Shown: positions 5,489 to 11,431 of the stretch, in pieces
How positions within the stretch are numbered: the first letter of the stretch is position 1
Layout of the letters: each line of letters opens with the position of its first letter
Source of the DNA: Hyphomicrobiales bacterium
Lineage (GTDB): Bacteria; Pseudomonadota; Alphaproteobacteria; Rhizobiales; Aestuariivirgaceae
Reading direction: 5' to 3'
Length of the DNA: 11,431 nucleotides
Assembly: GCA_013002595.1 (NCBI GenBank)
Contig: JABDJG010000156.1
Location: forward strand, 1 to 11,431
Translations under genes and position numbers: made by a program
Notes under the pieces: generated by a model
Told to the model about the DNA's origin: nothing
Databases searched by the model: none
Seen by the model: the letters and a program-made list of their open reading frames with translations, nothing else

Positions 5489-7144
5489 ATGCAGGACCGG
5501 CACTTTAAAGTCTGGCCCAAGGGGCGGCCCTTTGAGCTGCCGGCGCTCAAAACGTCGGTGTTCGAGAACCTGGTGCTGACCGCCGGCCGTTATCCCGATC
5601 ATCCCGCGATCATCTACTATGACGCGGTGCAAACCTACGATGAGCTTTTGGCCGAGGTTATCAATCTGGGCGCATATCTGCGCGAAGAACTTGGCGTCGA
5701 ACGCAACGACCGGGTCCTACTTTACATGCAGAACTCGCCGCAATTCATCATCAGCTATTACGGCATCCTGGCCGCCAACGCGGTGATCGTGCCGGTCAAT
5801 CCCATGTGCCGAACCGGCGAGCTTGAGCATATCGCAAATGACACCGAGGCGGTTGCCATCATTTGCGGACAGGAGCTGGCCGAACATGCATTGCCATTGC
5901 TTGAAACAACGACGCTGTGCACGATGATCCATGCCAACTATGGCGACTACACATCAACCGAAACCGATCTTGACCTGCCTGATGAGGCTCAGCAGAACCG
6001 GAAGACGTTTGCCGGCGACAAGACGCTCGACTGGTGGGATGCAATCGGTTTTGACGGCAATGTGCCGGAGGTGCTGAACCGGGCGGACGACTGGTGCGTG
6101 ATCCCGTACAGCTCGGGCACCACCGGCCAGCCGAAGGGGTGCCTGCATACCAACAGAACCGTCAATGCCGTCATAAGTGCTTATGCCAACTGGAACCCGC
6201 TGCCGCCGAACGCGGCAATCCTTGCGACGCTTCCGCTGTTCCATGTCACCGGCATGCAGAATTCCATGAACGTGCCGATCTTCACCGGGGGCACCATCGT
6301 CTTGATGACGCGCTGGGACAATGACGTGGCGGCCAGGCTGATCGAGCGCTACCGGGTCGTCCAGTGGCGGGCGATCACCGCCATGATCATCGATTTCATC
6401 TCCAGCCCGGACGTCACGGCGCATGATCTTTCCAGTCTCATCTCGGTCGGCGCCGGTGGTGCGCAGATACCGTTCGCAGTTGCCGAGAAGCTGGGAGACC
6501 TGACCGGGCTGAAGGTGACTGAGGGCTATGGCCTGACCGAAACCATCGCGCCGTCGCATCTCAATCCGCCCGATGCGCCGAAACTGCAATGCCTTGGCAT
6601 ACCGCTGTTCGGCGTGGATTCGCGGGTCATCGATCCTGAGACCCTGGACGAACTCGGTGTGGGCGAGACGGGAGAGATCATCACCCATGGTCCACAGGTC
6701 TTCTTAGGCTACTGGCGCGATGATGCGGCAACCGATCAGGTGTTCATCGAGCTCGATGGCAAGCGCTTCCTTCGTACCGGCGATCTTGGCTACTATGATG
6801 AGGATGGTTATTTCTTTCATGTCGACCGGTTGAAGCGGATGATCAATGTTTCCGGTTACAAGGTCTGGCCGGCCGAGGTCGAGGCGATCATGCACGAGCA
6901 TCCAGGTGTCCAGGAGGCTTGCGTGATTGCATCGCCCGATGCCCGCAAGGGTGAAACGGTCAAAGCGCTTGTCGTGGCGCGGGGCGGCGCGGCTCTCGAT
7001 GCAGGTGAGATCGAGGCTTGGTGCCGCGGGCGGATGGCGGCCTACAAGGTGCCGCGGCTGTATGAATTCGTCGACGCGCTGCCACGGTCCGGCTCGGGCA
7101 AGGTGGAATGGCGAAAGCTGCAGGAACTCGAAAAGGCGCTCTAA
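5489..7144 (+). CDS. AMP-forming acyl-CoA ligase (LvaE-like)
   Basis: Encodes 551 residues of the ANL superfamily, normal for a fatty-acid-type CoA ligase. Core motifs are all present: the phosphate loop YSSGTTGQPKGC (207-218), EGYGLTE (345-351), RTGDLG (429-434, Asp432 for the ribose), the hinge DRLKRMINVSGYKVWPAE (446-463), and the C-terminal catalytic lysine in SGSGK (Lys538). It activates a carboxylic acid via its acyl-AMP to the CoA thioester in the cytoplasm. It starts 9 bases after the dehydrogenase stop with only a weak ribosome site, and its stop directly abuts the next start, so coupled translation is likely. In this setting it should load the acid that the neighbouring enzymes process, as LvaE does for levulinate. 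The motifs alone would equally fit a general medium- or long-chain ligase. Confidence 0.88.
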   Translation: MQDRHFKVWPKGRPFELPALKTSVFENLVLTAGRYPDHPAIIYYDAVQTYDELLAEVINLGAYLREELGVERNDRVLLYMQNSPQFIISYYGILAANAVIVPVNPMCRTGELEHIANDTEAVAIICGQELAEHALPLLETTTLCTMIHANYGDYTSTETDLDLPDEAQQNRKTFAGDKTLDWWDAIGFDGNVPEVLNRADDWCVIPYSSGTTGQPKGCLHTNRTVNAVISAYANWNPLPPNAAILATLPLFHVTGMQNSMNVPIFTGGTIVLMTRWDNDVAARLIERYRVVQWRAITAMIIDFISSPDVTAHDLSSLISVGAGGAQIPFAVAEKLGDLTGLKVTEGYGLTETIAPSHLNPPDAPKLQCLGIPLFGVDSRVIDPETLDELGVGETGEIITHGPQVFLGYWRDDAATDQVFIELDGKRFLRTGDLGYYDEDGYFFHVDRLKRMINVSGYKVWPAEVEAIMHEHPGVQEACVIASPDARKGETVKALVVARGGAALDAGEIEAWCRGRMAAYKVPRLYEFVDALPRSGSGKVEWRKLQELEKAL

Positions 7145-7900
7145 ATGTTTGATCTCACCGGCAAGGTTGCCATCGTCACAGGGTCAACCCGAGGTATCGG
7201 CAAGGCGATTGCCGTGGCTTACGCGCGGGCCGGCGCCAGGGTTGTCATCTCGAGCCGCAAGCCGGATATGTGTGCAGCGGTTGCGGATGAGATCACCGCC
7301 GAAGGTCATGAGGCCCTGGCCATTCCGTGCCATGTCGGAGACGGCGGCCAGCTGAAAGCACTGGTCGATGAGACCGTCAAGGCCTGGGGAAGGGTCGATA
7401 TCCTGGTTTGCAACGCCGCCACCAATCCGATTTATGGACCAATGGTGGATGCCAGCGATGAGGCCTTCGACAGGATCATGCAGACCAATGTGCGCAGCGT
7501 CTTTCAACTGTGCAACATGGTCTGCCCGATGATGGCGGAAAAGGGCGAGGGATCGGTCATCGTGATTTCCAGCATTGCCGGCCTCAGGGGCAATGATGTC
7601 ATCGGCCTTTATGGTGTCTCCAAGGCGGCCGAGGCCGGGCTTGTGCGCAACCTGGCGGTCGAATGGGGGCCAAAGGGCATCCGCGCCAATGCGATATCGC
7701 CGGGCCTTGTGAAAACCGACTTTGCCCGCGCGTTGTGGGAAGACCCGGTCCGGTTGGAGCGGGCGGAAAAACAGACACCATTGCGCCGGATCGGCGAACC
7801 TGAGGACATTGCCGGTGTCGCCGTGTTCCTGGCAGCAAAGGCCAGTGCCTATGTTACCGGGCAGAATATTGTCGCCGATGGCGGTGAAACGATCTGTTGA
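7145..7900 (+). CDS. Short-chain dehydrogenase/reductase (LvaD-like)
   Basis: Encodes 251 residues, a classical SDR. Visible are the cofactor motif TGSTRGIG (12-19), CNAA (89-92) for the usual NNAG, Asn115, Ser143, and the catalytic Tyr156-x-x-x-Lys160 in YGVSK. The Arg38-Lys39 pair after the second strand (ISSRKP) points toward NADP(H). The C-terminal TGQNIVADGGETI is typical of FabG-like members. It interconverts a keto and a hydroxy group. Between a CoA ligase and a hydroxyacyl kinase, the best guess is reduction of a 4-ketoacyl-CoA to the 4-hydroxyacyl-CoA, as LvaD does in P. putida; oxidation of a hydroxyacyl intermediate further down is the alternative. ATG follows the ligase TAA with no spacer. 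Confidence 0.88.
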   Translation: MFDLTGKVAIVTGSTRGIGKAIAVAYARAGARVVISSRKPDMCAAVADEITAEGHEALAIPCHVGDGGQLKALVDETVKAWGRVDILVCNAATNPIYGPMVDASDEAFDRIMQTNVRSVFQLCNMVCPMMAEKGEGSVIVISSIAGLRGNDVIGLYGVSKAAEAGLVRNLAVEWGPKGIRANAISPGLVKTDFARALWEDPVRLERAEKQTPLRRIGEPEDIAGVAVFLAAKASAYVTGQNIVADGGETIC

Positions 7901-7915
7901 GGCTCCACATCTAGC

Positions 7916-8965
7916 ATGCCGGATGCGCTTGAAACCATCGATGTTCTGCCACAGCACCGGTTTGACGAAGCACAGCTGGCGGCCTATCTGGCCCGTGAAC
8001 TGCCAATGTTTGGAACGTTCGAAGTCCGCCAGTTTCAAGGCGGCCAGTCGAACCCGACGTTCCTGTTGATCGGCAATGACGAAGAGCTGGTCTTGCGCAA
8101 AAAACCACCCGGGCAGTTGTTGCGCGGCGCCCATCAGGTCGAGCGCGAGTTCCAGGTCATGTCGGCGCTCGGACCGACGGGCGTCCCGGTGCCGCATATG
8201 CATCTGCTGTGTGAAGATGAAGACATCATCGGCACGGCTTTCTTTATCATGAGCTGTGCGCCGGGACGGGTCAGCCCGGAACCGCATATGCCGGACCTGG
8301 CGATGACCTCGCGCAGGCCCGTATGGCTGGCCATGGCAAAGGTGCTTGCTCGCCTGCACGAGGTCGACTGGCGCAAAGCCGGCCTGGAAGGCTTCGGCAA
8401 GCCGGATGCCTATGCCGCGCGCCAGCTGAAGACCTGGACGCGTCAGTACGAGATGTCAAAGACCGGTGAGATGCCGGCCATGGACAAGCTGATCGCCAGG
8501 CTTGAAAGGACATTGCCCGATGATGGGCCGGCCACCATCGTTCATGGCGACTTCCGGCCCGGCAACATGATCATCGCACTAGATGCGGACGAGATTGACG
8601 CCGTGCTGGACTGGGAGTTGTCGACCATTGGTCATCCGCTGGCCGATCTCGGCTATCTGTGCATGCCGTATCATGTGCCGGCCGAGGTGCCCGGCATCAA
8701 GGGACTGCAGGGGCTCGACTTCAAGAAGCAGGGGATGCCGGACAAGGACGAGATTGTAATTGCCTATGCGGCGGCCCGCGGCATCGACCCGCCGGACAAC
8801 TTCGATTATTTCACCGCTTTTGCCCTGTTCCGTCTCGCCGCCATCCTGCAAGGTGTCTATGCCCGGGCATTGCAGGGCAATGCCAGTCATGCAGATGCCA
8901 GGAATGTCGGCAAGCGGGCAGGCTTTCTTGCCGACTGCGGCTGGGCAATTGCCTCAACCCTGTGA
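7916..8965 (+). CDS. APH-fold kinase, probable 4-hydroxyacyl-CoA kinase (LvaA-like)
   Basis: Encodes 349 residues of the aminoglycoside phosphotransferase family, but not a resistance gene. It has the nucleotide loop GGQSNPTF (42-49), a Lys pair in LVLRKKPPG (about 62-63), the catalytic loop HGDFRPGN (210-217, Asp212 and Asn217), and the metal-binding segment LDWELSTIGHPLADLGY with Asp232. GQSNPT and LDWELSTIGHPLADL are hallmark strings of the kinase domain fused to the dehydrogenase domain in animal ACAD10 and ACAD11, and of LvaA. The reaction expected is ATP-dependent phosphorylation of the 4-hydroxyl of a hydroxyacyl-CoA, making phosphate the leaving group for the dehydrogenase encoded at 4265. 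The gene starts 15 bases after the SDR stop with a weak ribosome site. The kinase and dehydrogenase are separate genes here, with two genes between them. Confidence 0.88.
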   Translation: MPDALETIDVLPQHRFDEAQLAAYLARELPMFGTFEVRQFQGGQSNPTFLLIGNDEELVLRKKPPGQLLRGAHQVEREFQVMSALGPTGVPVPHMHLLCEDEDIIGTAFFIMSCAPGRVSPEPHMPDLAMTSRRPVWLAMAKVLARLHEVDWRKAGLEGFGKPDAYAARQLKTWTRQYEMSKTGEMPAMDKLIARLERTLPDDGPATIVHGDFRPGNMIIALDADEIDAVLDWELSTIGHPLADLGYLCMPYHVPAEVPGIKGLQGLDFKKQGMPDKDEIVIAYAAARGIDPPDNFDYFTAFALFRLAAILQGVYARALQGNASHADARNVGKRAGFLADCGWAIASTL

Positions 8966-8975
8966 GTTCCTTGCC

Positions 8976-8983
8976 AAGGAGGG
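8976..8983 (+). promoter_or_regulatory. Ribosome binding site of the small membrane protein gene
   Basis: AAGGAGGG, six bases before ATG 8990 and nine before a second ATG at 8993. It is strong compared with the two preceding genes, which supports real translation of this unrecognised frame. Confidence 0.7.
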
Positions 8984-8989
8984 CCGATA

Positions 8990-9532
8990 ATGATGGGCAG
9001 GCATTTCAAGGTCGGCTTGATTTTGGCGCTGACCATCGTGGGCCTCTATTTGGTGTTCAAGTTGCCGGGCATGGCGCCGGCCGCAAAAGACGCGAGCCGT
9101 CTGGTGATGGATGATGCCGCCACGGGCGTTACGGACAGTGCTGGCGGCAAGACGAGTGATGACCGGCTGCCTGGCGCGGGTGATCGGGTTCAGGACGGCA
9201 GCAGCGCCCAATTCAAGCCTGAGCCGGGCTGGCCGCGGCGCGAAGCCATGGCGGTGGAGGGCGTGCTACTGGCCCAGAGTTCTTGCGGCATAGAACTGAC
9301 GGAACTGGCACGCAGTATGATCGCGCGTGACAAGGCTGCGACGGCGCGGCGGTTTGCCGACCAGCGGGCGGTACTGGCCACCTTGTGGCGCGAGACGTTT
9401 GCCTGTAATTCGGACTTTGCCGGCCAGAACTGCTTTGTCGCGCGGTGGCAATTGTGTCAGCAGGCCTATGCCGAGTATGGCCCGGACGGCATCAGGCTGA
9501 AGGGGCTGATCAAGGCGATTGTAAAGAAGTGA
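8990..9532 (+). CDS. Small single-pass membrane-anchored protein with four cysteines, unknown function
   Basis: Encodes 180 residues; I do not recognise the family. A short basic N-terminus (MMGRHFK) precedes one hydrophobic segment at about 8-23, with no lipobox cysteine, so the rest should face the periplasm. Residues 30-80 are a low-complexity linker rich in Ala, Asp, Gly and Ser. The C-terminal 95 residues look folded and helical and hold all four cysteines (99, 139, 148, 156), enough for two disulfides in the periplasm. It begins 24 bases after the kinase stop, is in the same direction, has a strong ribosome site, and ends 7 bases from the stop of the convergent BKACE gene. It sits where an accessory gene of the pathway might lie, but it does not look like a cytoplasmic kinase partner such as LvaB. 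It may simply be a passenger. Confidence 0.75.
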   Translation: MMGRHFKVGLILALTIVGLYLVFKLPGMAPAAKDASRLVMDDAATGVTDSAGGKTSDDRLPGAGDRVQDGSSAQFKPEPGWPRREAMAVEGVLLAQSSCGIELTELARSMIARDKAATARRFADQRAVLATLWRETFACNSDFAGQNCFVARWQLCQQAYAEYGPDGIRLKGLIKAIVKK

Positions 9533-9539
9533 GAGTCCG

Positions 9540-10370
9540 TCAAACCGCGGCCAGTCCCAGCATTTGCCTTGCTTCGGCCGGTGTCGCAACAGTCCTGCCA
9601 TATTCGGCACACATGCCGGCGACACGGCCAACGAGTTCTGCGTTGGAGGCGGCAAGGCGGGTTTTGTCCCAGCGAATGTTGTCTTCAAGGCCGGTGCGGC
9701 AGTGGCCGCCCTGTTCCAGCGACCAGCGGTTGAGGGTGATCTGATCCCTAGCGATGCCGGCGCCGGTCCAGGTCGCGTCGGGTGCGATGCGCTTCAGTGT
9801 GGCGACGTAGAAATCGAAGGTCTCGCGATCGACCGGCATGGCGTTCTTCACGCCCATGACGAACTGGACATGCAAGGGGCCTTTCATCTGGCCGTTATGC
9901 TGCATCTCGACAGCCTTGAACAGCATCGACAGATCGAACACCTCGATCTCCGGTTTGACGTCGTGCTCAAGCATTTCAGCGGCCAGCCAGTCGATGAGCT
10001 CCGGGGTGTTCTCATAAATACGGGTCGGGAAGTTGACCGAACCGGTCGACAGCGAGGCCATGTCGGGCTTGAGCGGCAGCATGCCGCCGCGCTCGCGGCC
10101 GTTGCCCGAGCGGCCACCGGTCGAGAACTGGATAATCATGCCGGGGCAGTGCTTTTCGAGACCCTCCTTGAGGCGGGCGAATTTTTCCGGGTCCGAACTG
10201 GTCGAGCCGTCATCATTGCGGACATGGCAATGGGCAAGCGTGGCACCGGCTTCGAAGGCTTCGTGGGTTGATTCCACCTGTTCAGGTACCGTGATCGGTA
10301 CCGCCGGGTTGTGTTCCTTGCGCGGCACGGAGCCGGTGATGGCAACGGTGATGATGCACGGATTGGTCAT
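9540..10370 (-). CDS. BKACE-family beta-keto acid cleavage enzyme (DUF849)
   Basis: Encodes 276 residues, typical of the family whose founder is 3-keto-5-aminohexanoate cleavage enzyme (Kce). These zinc TIM-barrel enzymes combine a beta-keto acid with acetyl-CoA to give acetoacetate and a new CoA ester. The metal ligands are visible: His47 and His49 in AHCHVRND, and Glu229 in RTGLEDNIRW. QFSTGGRSGNGRERGG carries the loop after the third strand, and EIEVFDLSM follows the usual E-x-E-x-F-D pattern. The ATG at 10370 starts the conserved PCIITVAITG strand; a start 21 codons earlier would overlap pcaG. It lies 13 bases after the pcaG stop, so it belongs to the pca operon. This makes beta-ketoadipate a natural candidate substrate, giving succinyl-CoA and acetoacetate. 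The family call is firm; the substrate is inference. Confidence 0.9.
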   Translation of the reverse strand: MTNPCIITVAITGSVPRKEHNPAVPITVPEQVESTHEAFEAGATLAHCHVRNDDGSTSSDPEKFARLKEGLEKHCPGMIIQFSTGGRSGNGRERGGMLPLKPDMASLSTGSVNFPTRIYENTPELIDWLAAEMLEHDVKPEIEVFDLSMLFKAVEMQHNGQMKGPLHVQFVMGVKNAMPVDRETFDFYVATLKRIAPDATWTGAGIARDQITLNRWSLEQGGHCRTGLEDNIRWDKTRLAASNAELVGRVAGMCAEYGRTVATPAEARQMLGLAAV

Positions 10371-10383
10371 GGTTTCGGGCTTT

Positions 10384-10950
10384 CTAAATGTCGAAGAATA
10401 CGGTTTCTTGCGCACCCTGCATGTGAATGTCAAACCGGTAGACGTTTGCAGCCTCCAGCGATGCGATTAGCGTGGCACGGCGGTCTGGCGGGACGGCCAG
10501 AAGCACCGGGTCTCTCGTATGATCTGGCGTGTCTTCAGGGAAATAGATGCGCGTAAAAAGATGGTTGAGGGTGCCGCGCATGAACAAGGCGACGTTGATG
10601 TGCGCGGCGTGGTTGTCGCCGATGGACCCGGGCCTGATGGTCTGAAACGAGAATGAGGCAGTGTCGTCCGATCCGGTGCCGGCGCGCCCGAAGCTCTTGA
10701 AACCGGTATTGGAGCCTTGGCCCGGGTAACGCCCGGCGGCATCGGCCTGCCACAGTTCGATCATGGCGTCGGTGACCGGTTCGCCATTGCCGTCAAAGAC
10801 CTGGCCGGTGACGGTGATGCGGGTGCCTTCGGTGTCCGGTGTCGTGAGGTCGGGTCCGGCGATGCTGGAGTGAGGATATTCGTACTGTTCGGCGGTCAGG
10901 CCAAGCGCAAAAAACGGACCGACGGTTTGTGAAGGTGTTTCGCCGGTCAT
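10384..10950 (-). CDS. pcaG: Protocatechuate 3,4-dioxygenase alpha subunit
   Basis: Encodes 188 residues, the usual size for PcaG. It forms the alpha half of the intradiol dioxygenase that opens protocatechuate to 3-carboxy-cis,cis-muconate in the beta-ketoadipate pathway. The N-terminal SQTVGPFFALGL and the core ELWQADAAGRYPGQ are characteristic. As expected for the alpha chain, the iron ligands are not kept: the H-x-H motif of the beta chain is HIN here (117-119). The segment LFTRIYF (131-137) supplies the arginine that in this family contacts the substrate carboxylate. It starts 3 bases after the pcaH stop, with GGAAG eight bases before the ATG, so the subunits are translated together. Confidence 0.95.
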   Translation of the reverse strand: MTGETPSQTVGPFFALGLTAEQYEYPHSSIAGPDLTTPDTEGTRITVTGQVFDGNGEPVTDAMIELWQADAAGRYPGQGSNTGFKSFGRAGTGSDDTASFSFQTIRPGSIGDNHAAHINVALFMRGTLNHLFTRIYFPEDTPDHTRDPVLLAVPPDRRATLIASLEAANVYRFDIHMQGAQETVFFDI

Positions 10951-10953
10951 CGT

Positions 10954-11431
10954 TCAGGCTTCCAAAGGTGTCTGGCTGGCGCCGGCCAGAACGATGTCGA
11001 ATTCATAACCCAATGCGAAGCCGGGCTCGGTGACGTCGAGCGAGAATTTCGACACCAATCGGTGGCGGGCCACCTCGGGGATGCCGAGATAGATCGGGTC
11101 GAGGTCAAGCAGCGGATCGCCGGGGAAATACATCTGCGTAACGAGGCGGGATTCAAGGCTTGGACCGAACAGTGACAGGTGAATGTGATTGGGCCGCCAG
11201 GCGTTGTCGTGATTGCCCCATGGATAGGCGCCAGGCTTGACGGTCGAGAACCGGTAGCGGCCGTGGTTGTCGGTCAGGCATCTGCCGCCGCCAAAGAAAT
11301 TGGCATCGAGCGGTGCGTTGTGCTGATCGGCCTTGTGGGCATAGCGGCCGGCAGCGTTGGCCTGCCAGATTTCGATCAGCTGGCCGGCGAGCGGCCGGCC
11401 GGTTACGTCCAGCACACGGCCGGTGATAATG
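10954..11431 (-). CDS. pcaH: Protocatechuate 3,4-dioxygenase beta subunit, C-terminal part
   Basis: The last 159 codons are present; the N-terminal part (about 80 residues by comparison with the family) lies beyond the right edge. This subunit carries the non-heme Fe(III) site, and all four ligands are visible: Tyr in AAGRYAHKAD (11341-11343), Tyr in PGAYPWGN (11224-11226), and the two His of RPNHIHLSLFG (11185-11187 and 11179-11181). The active site is thus intact in the visible part. The stop at 10954 is 3 bases from the pcaG start, the standard pcaHG order. The GTG at 11415 is an internal valine codon (ITGRVLDVTG), not a start. Confidence 0.95.
   Translation of the reverse strand, partial: IITGRVLDVTGRPLAGQLIEIWQANAAGRYAHKADQHNAPLDANFFGGGRCLTDNHGRYRFSTVKPGAYPWGNHDNAWRPNHIHLSLFGPSLESRLVTQMYFPGDPLLDLDPIYLGIPEVARHRLVSKFSLDVTEPGFALGYEFDIVLAGASQTPLEA

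Noticed and set aside
5954..6688. 244-codon minus-strand frame inside the ligase gene
   Set aside because: Antisense to the ligase core motifs; composition is Arg/His/Asp-rich, as expected of a shadow, with no domain.
7184..8359. Long 391-codon minus-strand frame across the SDR and kinase genes
   Set aside because: Both plus-strand genes show complete family motifs; the antisense protein shows no recognisable domain and runs over a gene boundary, as expected of a shadow in GC-rich DNA.
7916..8965. Aminoglycoside resistance kinase
   Set aside because: The APH fold is shared, but the GQSNPT and LDWELSTIGHPLADL strings and the operon context mark the acyl-CoA (LvaA/ACAD11) branch.
11341..11415. 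GTG at 11415 as the pcaH start
   Set aside because: The conserved ITGRV strand of intradiol dioxygenases continues upstream through the window edge, so the codon is internal.
1..11431. CRISPR array, tRNA, rRNA or transposase
   Set aside because: No short regularly spaced repeats, no cloverleaf or rRNA sequence, and no transposase-like frame with terminal repeats were seen, even around the 131-320 duplicate.

Overview
The window reads as a chromosomal stretch of an alphaproteobacterium, probably Rhizobiales (Hyphomicrobiales). The grounds are moderately high GC, a Tat-exported family 5 ABC solute-binding protein, tightly packed acyl-CoA catabolic genes, and pcaGH next to a BKACE (DUF849) enzyme. 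The exact genus cannot be read from the sequence alone. No RNA genes, insertion sequences or CRISPR arrays were seen.

Left part (1-2346): The first 380 bases hold no intact gene. Positions 3 to about 130 look like a broken piece of a LysR-type regulator. Positions 131-320 are a diverged, gap-free duplicate (about 74% identical by hand count) of 4150-4339, which is the leader plus first codons of the acyl-CoA dehydrogenase gene 4 kb away. In this copy the start codon has become ATT. A perfect 12-bp hairpin lies at its end. Next, on the minus strand, comes a Tat-exported peptide-type ABC solute-binding protein (408-2012). The 334-base divergent gap that follows carries a perfect 16-bp palindrome near that gene's start and a 12-bp hairpin upstream of the next gene. 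The gap is flanked on the right by a KefB/KefC-type K+/H+ antiporter with a C-terminal RCK domain (2347-4083, plus strand).

Centre (4265-9532, plus strand): A five-gene unit with gaps of 0 to 24 bases encodes an acyl-CoA dehydrogenase of the ACAD10/ACAD11 type, an AMP-forming acyl-CoA ligase, a short-chain dehydrogenase, an APH-fold kinase, and a small membrane-anchored protein with four cysteines. The first four match the functional set of the levulinate pathway (LvaC, LvaE, LvaD, LvaA) of Pseudomonas putida and the two halves of human ACAD10/ACAD11. The likely logic is to activate a 4-keto or 4-hydroxy acid to its CoA thioester, reduce the ketone, phosphorylate the hydroxyl, and eliminate phosphate to give an enoyl-CoA for beta-oxidation. 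The gene order differs from that of P. putida, and no obvious LvaB partner is present. The small protein in that slot is unrecognised.

Right part (9540-11431, minus strand): pcaH (cut by the window edge), pcaG and a BKACE-family enzyme form an operon that meets the central unit tail to tail with 7 bases between stops. Protocatechuate 3,4-dioxygenase opens the aromatic ring. The BKACE enzyme probably cleaves a beta-keto acid with acetyl-CoA, and beta-ketoadipate is the obvious candidate. That would be a shortcut replacing the usual CoA-transferase and thiolase steps. The window as a whole suggests catabolism of plant-derived acids.
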